64,000 bases of DNA from Bacteroidota bacterium (GCA_025361565.1 JANYKN010000116.1:348470-412469); one strand, 5' to 3'. Shown: positions 27,863 to 37,438, numbered from the stretch's first letter. The notes: generated by a model not told the origin, from the sequence alone. Made by a program: numbers and translations.

Positions 27863-27904
27863 CCGAAGCATAGTTTCTGAGATACACAGCTATGCTACGG
27901 TTTT
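27863..27904 (+). terminator. Hairpin between the NadE-like gene and the ligase gene
   Basis: CCGAAGCATAG (27863-27873) and CTATGCTACGG (27890-27900) pair with one mismatch over a 16-base loop and are followed by TTTT. It may end or attenuate transcription before the ligase. No good promoter was seen after it, so partial read-through is likely. Confidence 0.5.
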
Positions 27905-27998
27905 AAATTCAAGCTATTACAGTAGATATTTTCAGGGATTTAAAATATCCTTTCAAACTGCTTAATCGAAGCTATAAACCAATCCTAATTTTATAAAT

Positions 27999-29477
27999 AT
28001 GAATGCAATTGATTATTTCTTTGAATATTCGAAAAATTCAGATAAAATCTTTCTGCTAAATAAAAGGGAGCAAATTAGCCATGGTGATTTATATTCCAAA
28101 GCATGCAAAATAGCTTTATATTTAAACAATAATGTTGGTTCAAAACAAAACATCCTTCTATATAGCACCAATAATCAATTCTTCATATTAGCCTATCTGG
28201 GAATTATAAAATCCGGGAATATTTGTGTACCAATTAATCCAGCAGCATCAAAGTCCACACTTGATTTTATTATCAATGAAACAGAGCCTAAAATTGCATT
28301 TATCCAAAACAGGTTTGTTGACAACCTAAATTCTACTTTTATCGAACTAATAACAGAAGAATTACTTGGAAAAAATATATTGGATTTTTCTTCCAATTCA
28401 AATGAAGCTGAAATATATAAATTAGAAGATAATAATCAAATTGCAGAAATCATCTATACTTCTGGTTCGACAGCTCTTCCAAAAGGTGTTATGATTAGTC
28501 ATAAAAATCTGATTGCAAATACAAGCTCAATTGTTGAATATTTAAAATTAACAAGCAACGATATTATGCTTGTTGTATTGCCATTTTATTATTGCTATGG
28601 ATTATCCTTATTGCATACTCACATTAGAGTAGGAGGCTCTATCGTTTTAAACAATACGTTTATGTTGCTTGGAAGTGTTATAAATGACATTATTAATTAT
28701 AAATGTACAGGGTTTGCAGGTGTACCAAGTCATTTTCAAATTTTATTGCGCAAAACCAAATCTTTCAAAGAAAACACTTTTGAACATTTAAGATATGTTA
28801 CACAGGCAGGAGGGAAACTTCATAGTGTATTTATCGAAGAATTTATAGAAAGTTTCCCCAATATTATGTTTTATGTTATGTATGGTCAAACGGAAGCCAC
28901 TGCAAGGTTGTCTTATTTGCCCTTTGAGAATTTAAGGAAAAAGATGGGTTCCATTGGTATTGGTATTCCAGGTGTGGAATTAAAACTTATTGACACTGAA
29001 GGCAAAGAAGTTGTTACCGATGAAATTGGCGAAATTGTAGCAAAAGGTGATAATATTATGAGTGGTTATTATAAAGCTGAAGAGCTTACTAATAAAACAT
29101 TGATATCAGGATATTTACATACTGGTGATTTAGCAAAAAAAGATCAAGATGGATATTTCTATATAGTTGCCCGTAAAAAAGAAATTATAAAAGTAGGTGG
29201 TGAAAGAATTAGTCCTAAAGAAATTGAAGAGGTAATTGTGCGCATTCCTGAAGTAGTGGATTGCACAATTGAAGGTGTCTATGACGATGTTTTAGGCGAA
29301 AAAATAAAAGCAACAATTGTAATTAATGAAAATACAGATACAAAAACATTAAAGGAAAAAATTATTATTGAGTGCAAAAGTAAACTTAGCTCTATCAAAG
29401 TACCTCAAATAATCGAGTTCGACAATCAAGTAAAGGTAAATTCTTCAGGAAAAAAGGTTAAAAATACCAATGAATAA
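27999..29477 (+). CDS. AMP-forming acyl-CoA/acyl-ACP ligase family protein
   Basis: A 492-residue ANL-superfamily adenylating enzyme. The phosphate-binding loop is IIYTSGSTALPKGVMISH; YGQTEATARLSYLP, the hinge motif GYLHTGDLAKKDQDGYFYIV and KKEIIKVGGERISPKEIEEVI are complete, and the C-terminal catalytic Lys is probably in NSSGKKVKN. It would adenylate a carboxylic acid and pass it to CoA or to the ACP coded four genes upstream. Similar ligase, ACP and amidotransferase sets occur in polysaccharide loci of Gram-negative bacteria. The acid itself cannot be told from sequence. The sugar transferase gene follows after 167 bases. Confidence 0.88.
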   Translation: MNAIDYFFEYSKNSDKIFLLNKREQISHGDLYSKACKIALYLNNNVGSKQNILLYSTNNQFFILAYLGIIKSGNICVPINPAASKSTLDFIINETEPKIAFIQNRFVDNLNSTFIELITEELLGKNILDFSSNSNEAEIYKLEDNNQIAEIIYTSGSTALPKGVMISHKNLIANTSSIVEYLKLTSNDIMLVVLPFYYCYGLSLLHTHIRVGGSIVLNNTFMLLGSVINDIINYKCTGFAGVPSHFQILLRKTKSFKENTFEHLRYVTQAGGKLHSVFIEEFIESFPNIMFYVMYGQTEATARLSYLPFENLRKKMGSIGIGIPGVELKLIDTEGKEVVTDEIGEIVAKGDNIMSGYYKAEELTNKTLISGYLHTGDLAKKDQDGYFYIVARKKEIIKVGGERISPKEIEEVIVRIPEVVDCTIEGVYDDVLGEKIKATIVINENTDTKTLKEKIIIECKSKLSSIKVPQIIEFDNQVKVNSSGKKVKNTNE

Positions 29478-29644
29478 TTCTTTTAAAAAATTCAAAATTA
29501 TTGTATTAAAAATTTGCAATTTCATAAATGATAAACATACATTAATCAAACATTTTTTGATTTTTTTTAATGATTCCTTTACTTGCATAATATTAAAAAG
29601 ATTAAATATTTAATAGCACATTCCAAACCAAAAGATGCAGAACA

Positions 29645-31210
29645 ATGCAATTGGATAAATTATTTTACAAATACAACAAGTACTTTATTATTCTATTTGA
29701 TCTTTTATTAGTAAGTTCATCATTTCTAATTTTAGCTTGGGCAAAACCAGCAACAATAAGGCTTGTATTGCCACAATACCTTACTCCATTTTTTATTTAC
29801 CTTATTATTTGGCTTGCGATTTCTTTTATAATGGGCAAATATGATCTTGCCAATTTCAAAAAACCAATTCATCTTTTGGTAACCATAACCATCATAACTT
29901 TTATCATACTATCAATAGTTTCGATTCTACTTTTTGCATTGAAACTAAATGCTTATTCTCGTGCTATTGTTTTTGGAACAATAATTCTCTGTTATATTCT
30001 CGAAATAATTTCTTACCGCATTATTTATAGTTGGGTTCGGATTAACAGCATAAAATTCGAAAATAAATACTTCGAAGAACAAATAGTTATTGAAAGAGAA
30101 CATATTCCATTGATAAATCTAGACTCGGAAGATTACAAAAGCCAGGATTCAACAAAAAAAAGAGAAGAATCTACACGAAAAAAGCTGATAACCAGAGAAA
30201 CCGGCCCAAGTGTTTTTGAATATTTTTCCGAACATCTTAATGTCGATTCTGAATCAATAGTGCTAACTGCTACTACAACTCCTTTTAATATCGAAAATTT
30301 GAATGGTCAAGAATTACCAGCTATCATCAATTTAAAAAAAGTGAATGATATGAGGTATATAAACAAATTCTTTGAAGCAGTCAACAGTAAGCTTCGTGAT
30401 GCAGGTATGTATATAGGATGTGTAGAAACAAGCAGACAGCGGTATGTTAGAATTGGAAATAAATATCCCGCATTTATCAGACAACTTGTTATTCTTTTTG
30501 ATTTTGGTATTAACCGAATAATACCTCGGCTTTCGGGATTTAAAAATATATATTTTAACATAACAGCTGGCGTAAAACGTACTATTTCTAAAGCTGAAGT
30601 GCTTGGAAGACTTGTAAGTTGTGGATTTGAGATTATCGAATACAAAGAGATTAACAATCTTACATATTTTGTGGTAATGAAAACAGGCGAACCAGCCTAC
30701 AATCCTAATCCGTCATATGGGCCATTGTTTAAAATGCCTAGAATTGGGAAAGAAGGAAAAATCATTAATGTTTACAAGTTTAGGACGATGCATCCTTATT
30801 CTGAATATCTTCAGGATTATGTATTGCGACTAAATGGTTATTCAATAGTAGGGAAACCTGCAGATGATTTCAGATTGACCAAATGGGGCAAGTTTATGCG
30901 AAAATATTGGCTTGATGAATTACCTCAATTAATAAATGTCCTAAGGGGAGAAATGAAATTAGTAGGTATTAGACCTTTAAGCCGCCGCGCTTTCGAAGAT
31001 TATCCGGATGATGTAAAAGAAATGCGTATCAAATATAAACCAGGATGTATTCCTCCCTATGTAGCCTTACTTAAACAAGGCATGGCTCAATCCATAGAAG
31101 CAGAGCGCACTTATCTAAAAGAAAAAGAAAAAAATCCATTTGTGACAGATCTTAAATATTTTAAGATGGCAGTTTTCAATATTATCACCAATAAAATAAG
31201 AAGTGCCTAG
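29645..31210 (+). CDS. Atypical membrane sugar transferase (WcaJ/PglC-like catalytic core)
   Basis: A 521-residue protein. Residues about 10-140 form four membrane helices. Residues about 185-365 are an extra globular domain (SKLRDAGMYIGCVETS, then LGRLVSCGFEIIEYKEINNLTYFVVMKTG), reminiscent of a methyltransferase fold without its SAM motif. The C-terminus is the polyprenyl-phosphate hexose-1-phosphate transferase core: VYKFRTMHPYSEY, DDFRLTKWGKFMRKYWLDELPQLINVLRGEM with the Asp-Glu pair, and KLVGIRPLSR. The usual start of this core, with a re-entrant membrane helix (KRxxD...), is missing. It probably begins a lipid-linked glycan, although loss of the helix leaves activity uncertain. Confidence 0.82.
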   Translation: MQLDKLFYKYNKYFIILFDLLLVSSSFLILAWAKPATIRLVLPQYLTPFFIYLIIWLAISFIMGKYDLANFKKPIHLLVTITIITFIILSIVSILLFALKLNAYSRAIVFGTIILCYILEIISYRIIYSWVRINSIKFENKYFEEQIVIEREHIPLINLDSEDYKSQDSTKKREESTRKKLITRETGPSVFEYFSEHLNVDSESIVLTATTTPFNIENLNGQELPAIINLKKVNDMRYINKFFEAVNSKLRDAGMYIGCVETSRQRYVRIGNKYPAFIRQLVILFDFGINRIIPRLSGFKNIYFNITAGVKRTISKAEVLGRLVSCGFEIIEYKEINNLTYFVVMKTGEPAYNPNPSYGPLFKMPRIGKEGKIINVYKFRTMHPYSEYLQDYVLRLNGYSIVGKPADDFRLTKWGKFMRKYWLDELPQLINVLRGEMKLVGIRPLSRRAFEDYPDDVKEMRIKYKPGCIPPYVALLKQGMAQSIEAERTYLKEKEKNPFVTDLKYFKMAVFNIITNKIRSA

Positions 31211-31508
31211 TTAAAAAAGTGATCCCGTTTGATTATTTTTTCACAAAAATTTTGGATTCCCCCTTTCAGCCCCTTTAAATTGTTTTTAATATTTGCAAAT
31301 TTGAGGTTTGCTTTCTTAAAACTGATGCTTTGTTCCCTTACTTATTTTTATAATCTAGCCATTAAAAACAAAATGTACGGTATCGAACGCTAGTGACCGA
31401 TTATGATACAACTTAAAATTCAATGTTTTCATATATTTCTGGTTATCTTGTTGTTGAGATTTTTGGAATAATAGTTGCCTAAACGATTAAAATTCAAAAT
31501 TCTTAGAA

Positions 31509-34142
31509 ATGAATATAAAATTACTCGCACTTTTGATTATACTATTTTTTCAGTTTCAATTTATATCGGGTCAAACAAGAACCTATACAACTTCAAAACT
31601 GACAGGCACACCGCCAGAAATTGATGGAGTATTGGATGATCCAGCATGGCAAATACTTGAATGGGAAGGGGATTTTATTCAACATCAACCGAATAATGGT
31701 GAAAAGGCATCTCAAAAAACTGCTTTTAAAATTTTATATGATCATGACTATATCTATGTTGCATTTAAAGCTTATGACACAGAAAAGGATAAAATTGCAA
31801 AAAGAATGACCCGACGAGATGGTTTTGATGGTGACTTAGTTGGAATAATGTTTGATTCATATTATGACAAAAGAACGTCCTTCTTCTTTGTTGTAAATGC
31901 TGCGGGTGTAAAAAGTGATGCTATTCAAACTGATGATAACGGTGATATGATGGATGATAGCTGGGATCCAATTTGGTTCACCAAAACATCGTATGATGAT
32001 GAAGGATGGAATGCTGAAATGAAAATTCCGATAAGCCAACTTCGTTTTAGTAAAAAAGATGAACAAATCTGGGGATTGGAAGTTGCCAGACTTGTATTTA
32101 GAGAAAATGAATTAAGTTTTTGGAACCACATTCCAAAAGATGCATCGGGATGGACAAGTCTCTATGGAGAATTAAAAGGGCTCAATAGCCTTAAACCCAA
32201 AAAACAAATTGAAATCGCTCCATATTTGGTTGGAAAACTTGACAAATACGAAAAAGACGACAAGAATCCTTATGCTACTGGTACAGATTATAGTTATAAC
32301 ATAGGTTTAGATGGTAAAATAGGAATAACCAATAATATGATCCTCGATTTTACAATCAATCCCGATTTTGGGCAAGTTGAAGCCGATCCATCGGAGGTAA
32401 ATCTTTCTGCATTTGAATCGTACTTTAGCGAAAAGAGACCATTTTTTATCGAAGGTAAAAATATCACTGATTATCAGATCACTCCGGGTGGTCATCCATG
32501 GGCAAGTGATAATTTGTTTTACTCCCGAAGAGTCGGACGCGCCCCACAGGGAGAACCAAGCCTAACCGATAGTGAGTATTTAAAAATGCCGGATAATACT
32601 AAAATTTTGGGAGCTTTTAAATTAACAGGAAAAACCAAAGATGGATGGTCTGTTGGAATAATCGAGAATATTGCAAACCAAGAAAAGGCAGAAATTAATA
32701 ATCAAGGACAAACCAGAAAAGAAATAGTAGAACCTTATACTAATTATTTGATTGGGCGGGTGCAAAAAGATATCAATAAAGGCAACACTATTATTGGCGC
32801 AATGTATACTACTACAAACAGAAAACTTGAAGTCACAAATATGGATTATCTAAATAAAAATGCAATAACAGGAGGTTTAGATTTTCAGCAATTTTTTCTT
32901 TCCAAAAAATATTTTGTGTCAGCAAAATTTATTGCAAGTAAAATAAGTGGAAGCCAGGAAGCCATTCTTGAGCAGCAAATGTCACCTCGTCGTTATTATC
33001 AAAGGCCAGATGCAAATTATCTGAAAGTTGACTCAAACAGAACTTCTCTTAGCGGGCATGGTGGAACATTTTTGATTGGCAAACAAGAGAATAGTGGTTT
33101 TAGATTTTTATTTAATGCTACCTGGAGGTCGCCTGGATTGGAATTAAATGATGTAGGATATTTGAGACAGGCCAACACAGTTTTTCAGTTTTTGTGGGCT
33201 GGATACAGCATAACCAAACCATTTTCTATTTTCAGAAGAATTGATTTTAATGCTAACCAATGGGCAGGGTGGGACTTTGGCGCGGTAAACTTATTTAATG
33301 GTGTAAATTTTAGCATAGGTGCAGAATTCACAAACCAATGGCAGCTTGGCTTTGGTGTTAATCGAGATTTTGATCAAATTGACAATACCATGCTTTGGGG
33401 TGGGCCATCAATGAAAATTCCAGGTGATTGGAATTATTTTGCTCAATTAAGTTCAAATAGTACTAAAAAATTACATGCAAACATCTCCTTTTCTCAAACT
33501 TTTGGTAGTGAAAATTATATGTCTTCAACTAATTCTGAGTTTTCATTAAATTACAGACCATTTGATTTTGTATCCTTCTCACTTAGTCCATCTTATTCAG
33601 TAAACAAGACAGAACTTCAATATATTGATGAGTCAAGCTTTAATAATCAAGCAAGGTATATTTTTGGAACTATTGAACAAAATACATTTGTCTTAACTGC
33701 AAGGATAGATCTTAATATTAAACCCGATTTGACTCTTCAATATTATGCATCGCCTTTTATTAGTTCAGGTGATTATTATGACATTAAGCGAATTACAGAT
33801 CCTATGGCTGATAATTATCAGAACAGATATCACACTTTCTCTTCTGCTGAAATTACTTATTCGGAGCCTGATCAAACATATTCCATTGATGAATCGGGAG
33901 ATGGTATTGTTGACTATGCAGTTGGAAATCCTAATTTTAATTTTAAACAATTCCGTTCCAATCTTGTCCTAAGATGGGAATATACACCTGGATCTTTAAT
34001 CTATGTAGTCTGGTCTCAAGGAAAAACAAAAGAAGATTCATACGGTAGTTTTGATTATTTGAATGACATGAACAAATTATTTTCAGTTGTCGGACATAAT
34101 ACCTTCCTAATTAAAATATCGCACCGCTTTAGAGCAAGATGA
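31509..34142 (+). CDS. CBM9-like / DUF5916 outer-membrane protein
   Basis: An 877-residue exported protein with a signal peptide ending ISGQ (about residue 21). Residues about 28-220 are the carbohydrate-binding family 9-like domain (PPEIDGVLDDPAWQ, DHDYIYVAFKAYD). The remainder is DUF5916, a beta-rich region probably forming an outer-membrane barrel (DFTINPDFGQVEADPSEVNL, FFIEGKNI, then many aromatic-alternating strands, ending HRFRAR). Family members are widespread in Bacteroidota and of unknown function; a glycan-related or surface role is a guess. It stands in its own unit, with a terminator after it. Confidence 0.88.
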   Translation: MNIKLLALLIILFFQFQFISGQTRTYTTSKLTGTPPEIDGVLDDPAWQILEWEGDFIQHQPNNGEKASQKTAFKILYDHDYIYVAFKAYDTEKDKIAKRMTRRDGFDGDLVGIMFDSYYDKRTSFFFVVNAAGVKSDAIQTDDNGDMMDDSWDPIWFTKTSYDDEGWNAEMKIPISQLRFSKKDEQIWGLEVARLVFRENELSFWNHIPKDASGWTSLYGELKGLNSLKPKKQIEIAPYLVGKLDKYEKDDKNPYATGTDYSYNIGLDGKIGITNNMILDFTINPDFGQVEADPSEVNLSAFESYFSEKRPFFIEGKNITDYQITPGGHPWASDNLFYSRRVGRAPQGEPSLTDSEYLKMPDNTKILGAFKLTGKTKDGWSVGIIENIANQEKAEINNQGQTRKEIVEPYTNYLIGRVQKDINKGNTIIGAMYTTTNRKLEVTNMDYLNKNAITGGLDFQQFFLSKKYFVSAKFIASKISGSQEAILEQQMSPRRYYQRPDANYLKVDSNRTSLSGHGGTFLIGKQENSGFRFLFNATWRSPGLELNDVGYLRQANTVFQFLWAGYSITKPFSIFRRIDFNANQWAGWDFGAVNLFNGVNFSIGAEFTNQWQLGFGVNRDFDQIDNTMLWGGPSMKIPGDWNYFAQLSSNSTKKLHANISFSQTFGSENYMSSTNSEFSLNYRPFDFVSFSLSPSYSVNKTELQYIDESSFNNQARYIFGTIEQNTFVLTARIDLNIKPDLTLQYYASPFISSGDYYDIKRITDPMADNYQNRYHTFSSAEITYSEPDQTYSIDESGDGIVDYAVGNPNFNFKQFRSNLVLRWEYTPGSLIYVVWSQGKTKEDSYGSFDYLNDMNKLFSVVGHNTFLIKISHRFRAR

Positions 34143-34579
34143 TTAAATGTCCACATCGTTAACAATGTAATAAATGAATAAAATATAAAAAGACTAAAGA
34201 TACCGGAAGATTGAAAATCCGGTATTTATTTTGTTCCTAAAAAACACAATGCATTATCATTGAAGGCTTATCCTTCTGCATTACATAAATTCAAAGTTTA
34301 AATAGTTTTACAGCAAAACTTTCACATTTCCAAATTATTTGAAAATACAATACCACTTGCTGCATAACGAACAACTACAAAATCGCTTGATAGGAATAAT
34401 TAGGTTCAACTGAAATATACCTCTTTGCAATTTCTGAAAAGCTCGCATATAACCATTAAAAAAAATAAAAAGTACATTTTTTTATACTTTAAATAATATA
34501 TACATTAATTTATTAGTTATATAATTAATCAAATATTTTTCACTTAATTTGCACTTTCTGTTTTACTAATAAACGATGC
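34143..34579. other. Intergenic region with terminator and a second RNA-like hairpin
   Basis: About 440 bases without a gene. Besides the terminator, 34248-34282 can fold: AATGCA with TGCATT, and GAAGG with CCTTC, with an 8-base bulge on one side. The remainder is very AT-rich; no convincing promoter was found before the gene at 34580. Confidence 0.45.
34200..34230 (+). terminator. Terminator after the DUF5916 gene
   Basis: ATACCGGA (34200-34207) and TCCGGTAT (34218-34225) form a perfect stem over 10 bases, followed by TTATTTTG. It lies 57 bases after the stop codon. Confidence 0.75.
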
Positions 34580-35491
34580 ATGTTTGATCCTACACGATTA
34601 ATTATTAACGCATTCATTGAAAAGCTCAAAGACGATTATACTGATATTTATGGTGTAATGGAACAAGGGTATCCTGACATGATCACTTTTATTGGGAAAA
34701 TGGCGCTTGAAAATATTGCAAATTGTGATGCCGCTTACCACGATCTACATCATACAATTATGGTTACTGATGTAGGAAAAGAAATACTAAAAGGTAAACA
34801 CATTCTTGAAGGTGGAATTTTTCCGTATGATTGGTTACACTTTATTATTGCAGCCCTTTGTCATGACATTGGCTATGTACGAGGAATTTGCCCCGGTGAC
34901 AAGGAAGGCAGGTATGTAATTAATCAGGCAGGAGAAACCGTAAGTCTGAGTAGAGGAGCTACAGATGCTGCCTTAACTCCATATCATGTTGAAAGATCCA
35001 AATTATTTGTTCGTTCCAGATTTAAAGCTGTTAAACAAATTAATGAGGAATTGATTTGCCAGATGATTGAGCAAACCAAATTTCCTGTTCCAAATGAGAA
35101 ATCTTATCAAACAACTGATGACATGCCTGGATTATTAAGATCTGCAGATTTAATTGGGCAATTAGCAGATTTGGCTTATTCAAAAAAAAGTTCTTCATTA
35201 TTTATAGAATTTGAAGAAATTGGTACTGCTCAACTTATGGGTTATAAAAGTGGTGCTGATTTACGGTTGAAATATCCTGATTTTTTCTGGAACAGTGTTA
35301 GTCCCTTGGTTAAAGATGCAATCAAATACTTAAGGGTTACTCAAACTGGTAAAAAATGGCTGGCCAATCTTTATTCTAATATTTTTACTGAAGAGCATTC
35401 CGCTTTATGGTTTGGTGCAGAAAGAGGCCATTGCGAAAGCAAAGAAATTATATTTGATTTGCCATTTGAGGTTGCCGGCTCCAAGTTTTAA
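34580..35491 (+). CDS. HD-domain phosphohydrolase resembling cyclic-nucleotide phosphodiesterases
   Basis: A 303-residue soluble hydrolase. The metal site is seen in AAYHDLHHTIMVTDVG (H54, H57/H58, D64) and AALCHDIGYVRG (H95, D96). The YHxxxHxxxV...HDxxxxxG arrangement is closer to class I cyclic-nucleotide phosphodiesterases (YHNxxHAxDV...HDxxHPG) than to plain HD hydrolases. The C-terminal half is helical (LLRSADLIGQLADLAY has a further Asp often contacting metal). The substrate is unproven: a cyclic nucleotide or another phosphoester is possible. It converges with mnmA, with 10 bases between stops. Confidence 0.8.
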   Translation: MFDPTRLIINAFIEKLKDDYTDIYGVMEQGYPDMITFIGKMALENIANCDAAYHDLHHTIMVTDVGKEILKGKHILEGGIFPYDWLHFIIAALCHDIGYVRGICPGDKEGRYVINQAGETVSLSRGATDAALTPYHVERSKLFVRSRFKAVKQINEELICQMIEQTKFPVPNEKSYQTTDDMPGLLRSADLIGQLADLAYSKKSSSLFIEFEEIGTAQLMGYKSGADLRLKYPDFFWNSVSPLVKDAIKYLRVTQTGKKWLANLYSNIFTEEHSALWFGAERGHCESKEIIFDLPFEVAGSKF

Positions 35492-35501
35492 TGATTAATT
35501 A

Positions 35502-36554
35502 TCAGGAAATTATTCCTCCGCCTATTAAATCATTGCCTTCATAAAATGCAATGGATTGCCCGGGACTAATAGCATATACAGGTTCTTTAAAACTGATTCT
35601 AAGTTGTTGGTTTTCAGCTAATATTGTGCTCTGTATTTCAGGATTCTTATATCTTAATTTGGAATTAATTATAATTTTATCAGGAATTGATATATATTTT
35701 GAAAGATTATAATCTTTAATAATTAGTTCGTTTTGCATTAATTCTTGTCTTTGTCCGAGAACAATTTGATTTTCTTTTGCATTTATTTTTATTACATACA
35801 TTGGTAAATCTGTTGAAAGTTCTAATCCCTTGCGCTGACCTATTGTATAGTTTTCAATTCCTGAATGATTACCCAAAATTTGCCCGGACTCTGTCACAAT
35901 CTTTCCAATATTAACTCCTGGTGTATGACCCTTTAAATATGCACGATAATCCCCTTCAGGAATAAAGCAAATATCATAGCTTTCTTTTTTAAACGCAATT
36001 GTCTTAAATCCTTTTTCTGCAGCAATTCGCTTTATTTCTTGCTTTTTAAAGTTTCCTAGCGGAAAAATCGTCCTTTTAAGTTCATTTTGATTTAAACGCC
36101 ATAAAAAATAACTTTGATCTTTTGTGTCATCTTGTGCTTTTGTAATGTAATAACGACCGTTACTATTATTAATTTGGGCATAATGTCCAGTAGCTATATA
36201 ATCGCATTTAAATTTATCAGCAATTTTGATGAGATTTTTCCATTTAATCTCAGGATTGCATAATGCACAAGGGTTAGGGGTTCTTCCTGACTGATATTCA
36301 GATACAAAATTATCAATTACAATTTGTTCGAACTCTTCATGAACATCAATAACATAATAGGGTATTTTCAATTTATCTGCAAGCTTTGATGCATCTTTAA
36401 TGCTTTGTGCAAGAGGATCCAATCTATAATAATCTGATTTAAATACCCTTAATGTAATTCCAATCAAATCATATCCTTGTTCTTTAAGCAACATGGATGC
36501 CACTGAGCTATCAACCCCTCCACTTAAAGCTACCAAAACTTTTATGCCTTTCAT
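35502..36554 (-). CDS. mnmA: tRNA-specific 2-thiouridylase MnmA
   Basis: Thiolates U34 of Lys, Glu and Gln tRNAs. The 350 residues contain the PP-loop ALSGGVDSSVAS (SGGVDS at 11-16), the cysteine C99 in NPCALCNPEIKW and the second catalytic C196 in SYDICFIPEG, plus ATGHYAQ and KDQSYFLWRL. ENYTIGQRKGL and PGQSIAFYEG are C-terminal family motifs. It has an additional Cys (C96) in the first motif. It stands alone on the minus strand. Confidence 0.94.
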   Translation of the reverse strand: MKGIKVLVALSGGVDSSVASMLLKEQGYDLIGITLRVFKSDYYRLDPLAQSIKDASKLADKLKIPYYVIDVHEEFEQIVIDNFVSEYQSGRTPNPCALCNPEIKWKNLIKIADKFKCDYIATGHYAQINNSNGRYYITKAQDDTKDQSYFLWRLNQNELKRTIFPLGNFKKQEIKRIAAEKGFKTIAFKKESYDICFIPEGDYRAYLKGHTPGVNIGKIVTESGQILGNHSGIENYTIGQRKGLELSTDLPMYVIKINAKENQIVLGQRQELMQNELIIKDYNLSKYISIPDKIIINSKLRYKNPEIQSTILAENQQLRISFKEPVYAISPGQSIAFYEGNDLIGGGIIS

Positions 36555-36582
36555 TATCTTTCTGTCTTTTCAGTTGAAATAT

Positions 36583-36612
36583 AAAAAAAGTCGTCCGATA
36601 TGAACGACTTTT
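36583..36612 (-). terminator. Terminator of the DoxX - oxidoreductase - DUF1080 operon
   Basis: AAAAGTCGT (36586-36594) pairs with ACGACTTTT (36604-36612) over 9 bases. On the minus strand it ends in a T7 run, 26 bases after the DUF1080 gene stop. Confidence 0.85.
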
Positions 36613-36637
36613 AATTTTAGAAATCACTTTTCATTTT

Positions 36638-37408
36638 TTACAACTCTCTAATTTTAATATTCCGATACCAAACATCATCGCCATGATCTTGTAATCCAAT
36701 AAGACCTTCAGATGCTACTTTTGCCCAATCTGGATTCAGTGCAGGGAATTTACTCTCTGCAACTAATTTTTCCCATTCAGGAGTCCACAAATGATACTCA
36801 AGCACAGTTTTACCATTCATTTTATGAACTACAGTTCCTTTAAAGCAAATAATCTCAACTTGGTTCCATTCGCCATATGGCTTTGCATTTTGTGGTTTGG
36901 CAGGAATAAGATCATATAAAGATCCTGCTTGACGGTTTCCGTCTTTTCCCAATAAAGCATCGGGATGATTTGCGTTATCCAGGACCTGCATCTCTGGTGC
37001 AGTTCTCCATATTGTTTCCAATTTTTCCTGTCCTAAATAGAAAATACCTGAATTGCCTCCTTTAGATATTTTCCACTCTAATTTTAAATCAAAGTTGGAG
37101 AAAATTTTGTTATAAACAATATCTCCACCATCGGCAGAGCCCGCTTCACCCCTGCCCGATGCAGCACATTTAAGTGCACCATCTTCAATTACCCATCCTT
37201 TTGGAAAAGTTTGTTTTTGGTAACCCCTCCAACCGTTAGTTGATTTTCCATCGAATAACAATACCCATCCTTCCTTAACTTCAGCTTTAGTAAGTGTATT
37301 AAAAGTGGAAGCATTTGTTTTATTTCCAGAAACAGCAGTATTTTTCACTTTGCAAGAGAATGTAAAAGTTAATAATCCTAACAATATCAATAAATTTTTA
37401 AATTTCAT
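36638..37408 (-). CDS. DUF1080 (3-keto-disaccharide hydrolase-like) lipoprotein
   Basis: A 256-residue lipoprotein: the leader ends TFTFSC, with C19 as the lipidation site. The domain begins KEGWVLLFDGKSTNGWRGYQ and ends VWYRNIKIREL, with GNSGIFYLG and EWNQVEIICFKGTVVHKMNG in between, all typical of DUF1080 (concanavalin-like fold). Members are annotated as 3-keto-disaccharide hydrolases, cleaving sugars first oxidised at C3 by a Gfo/Idh/MocA enzyme. Two such oxidoreductase genes lie directly upstream, which supports the same chemistry here. The glycan is unknown. Confidence 0.88.
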   Translation of the reverse strand: MKFKNLLILLGLLTFTFSCKVKNTAVSGNKTNASTFNTLTKAEVKEGWVLLFDGKSTNGWRGYQKQTFPKGWVIEDGALKCAASGRGEAGSADGGDIVYNKIFSNFDLKLEWKISKGGNSGIFYLGQEKLETIWRTAPEMQVLDNANHPDALLGKDGNRQAGSLYDLIPAKPQNAKPYGEWNQVEIICFKGTVVHKMNGKTVLEYHLWTPEWEKLVAESKFPALNPDWAKVASEGLIGLQDHGDDVWYRNIKIREL

Positions 37409-37438
37409 AATACATCTTTTAATGGTTTATACTTTTTT

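Noticed and set aside
24545-31210. Exosortase (PEP-CTERM) system
   Set aside because: Ligase, ACP and amidotransferase resemble exosortase-linked sets, but no exosortase or PEP-CTERM protein is in the window.
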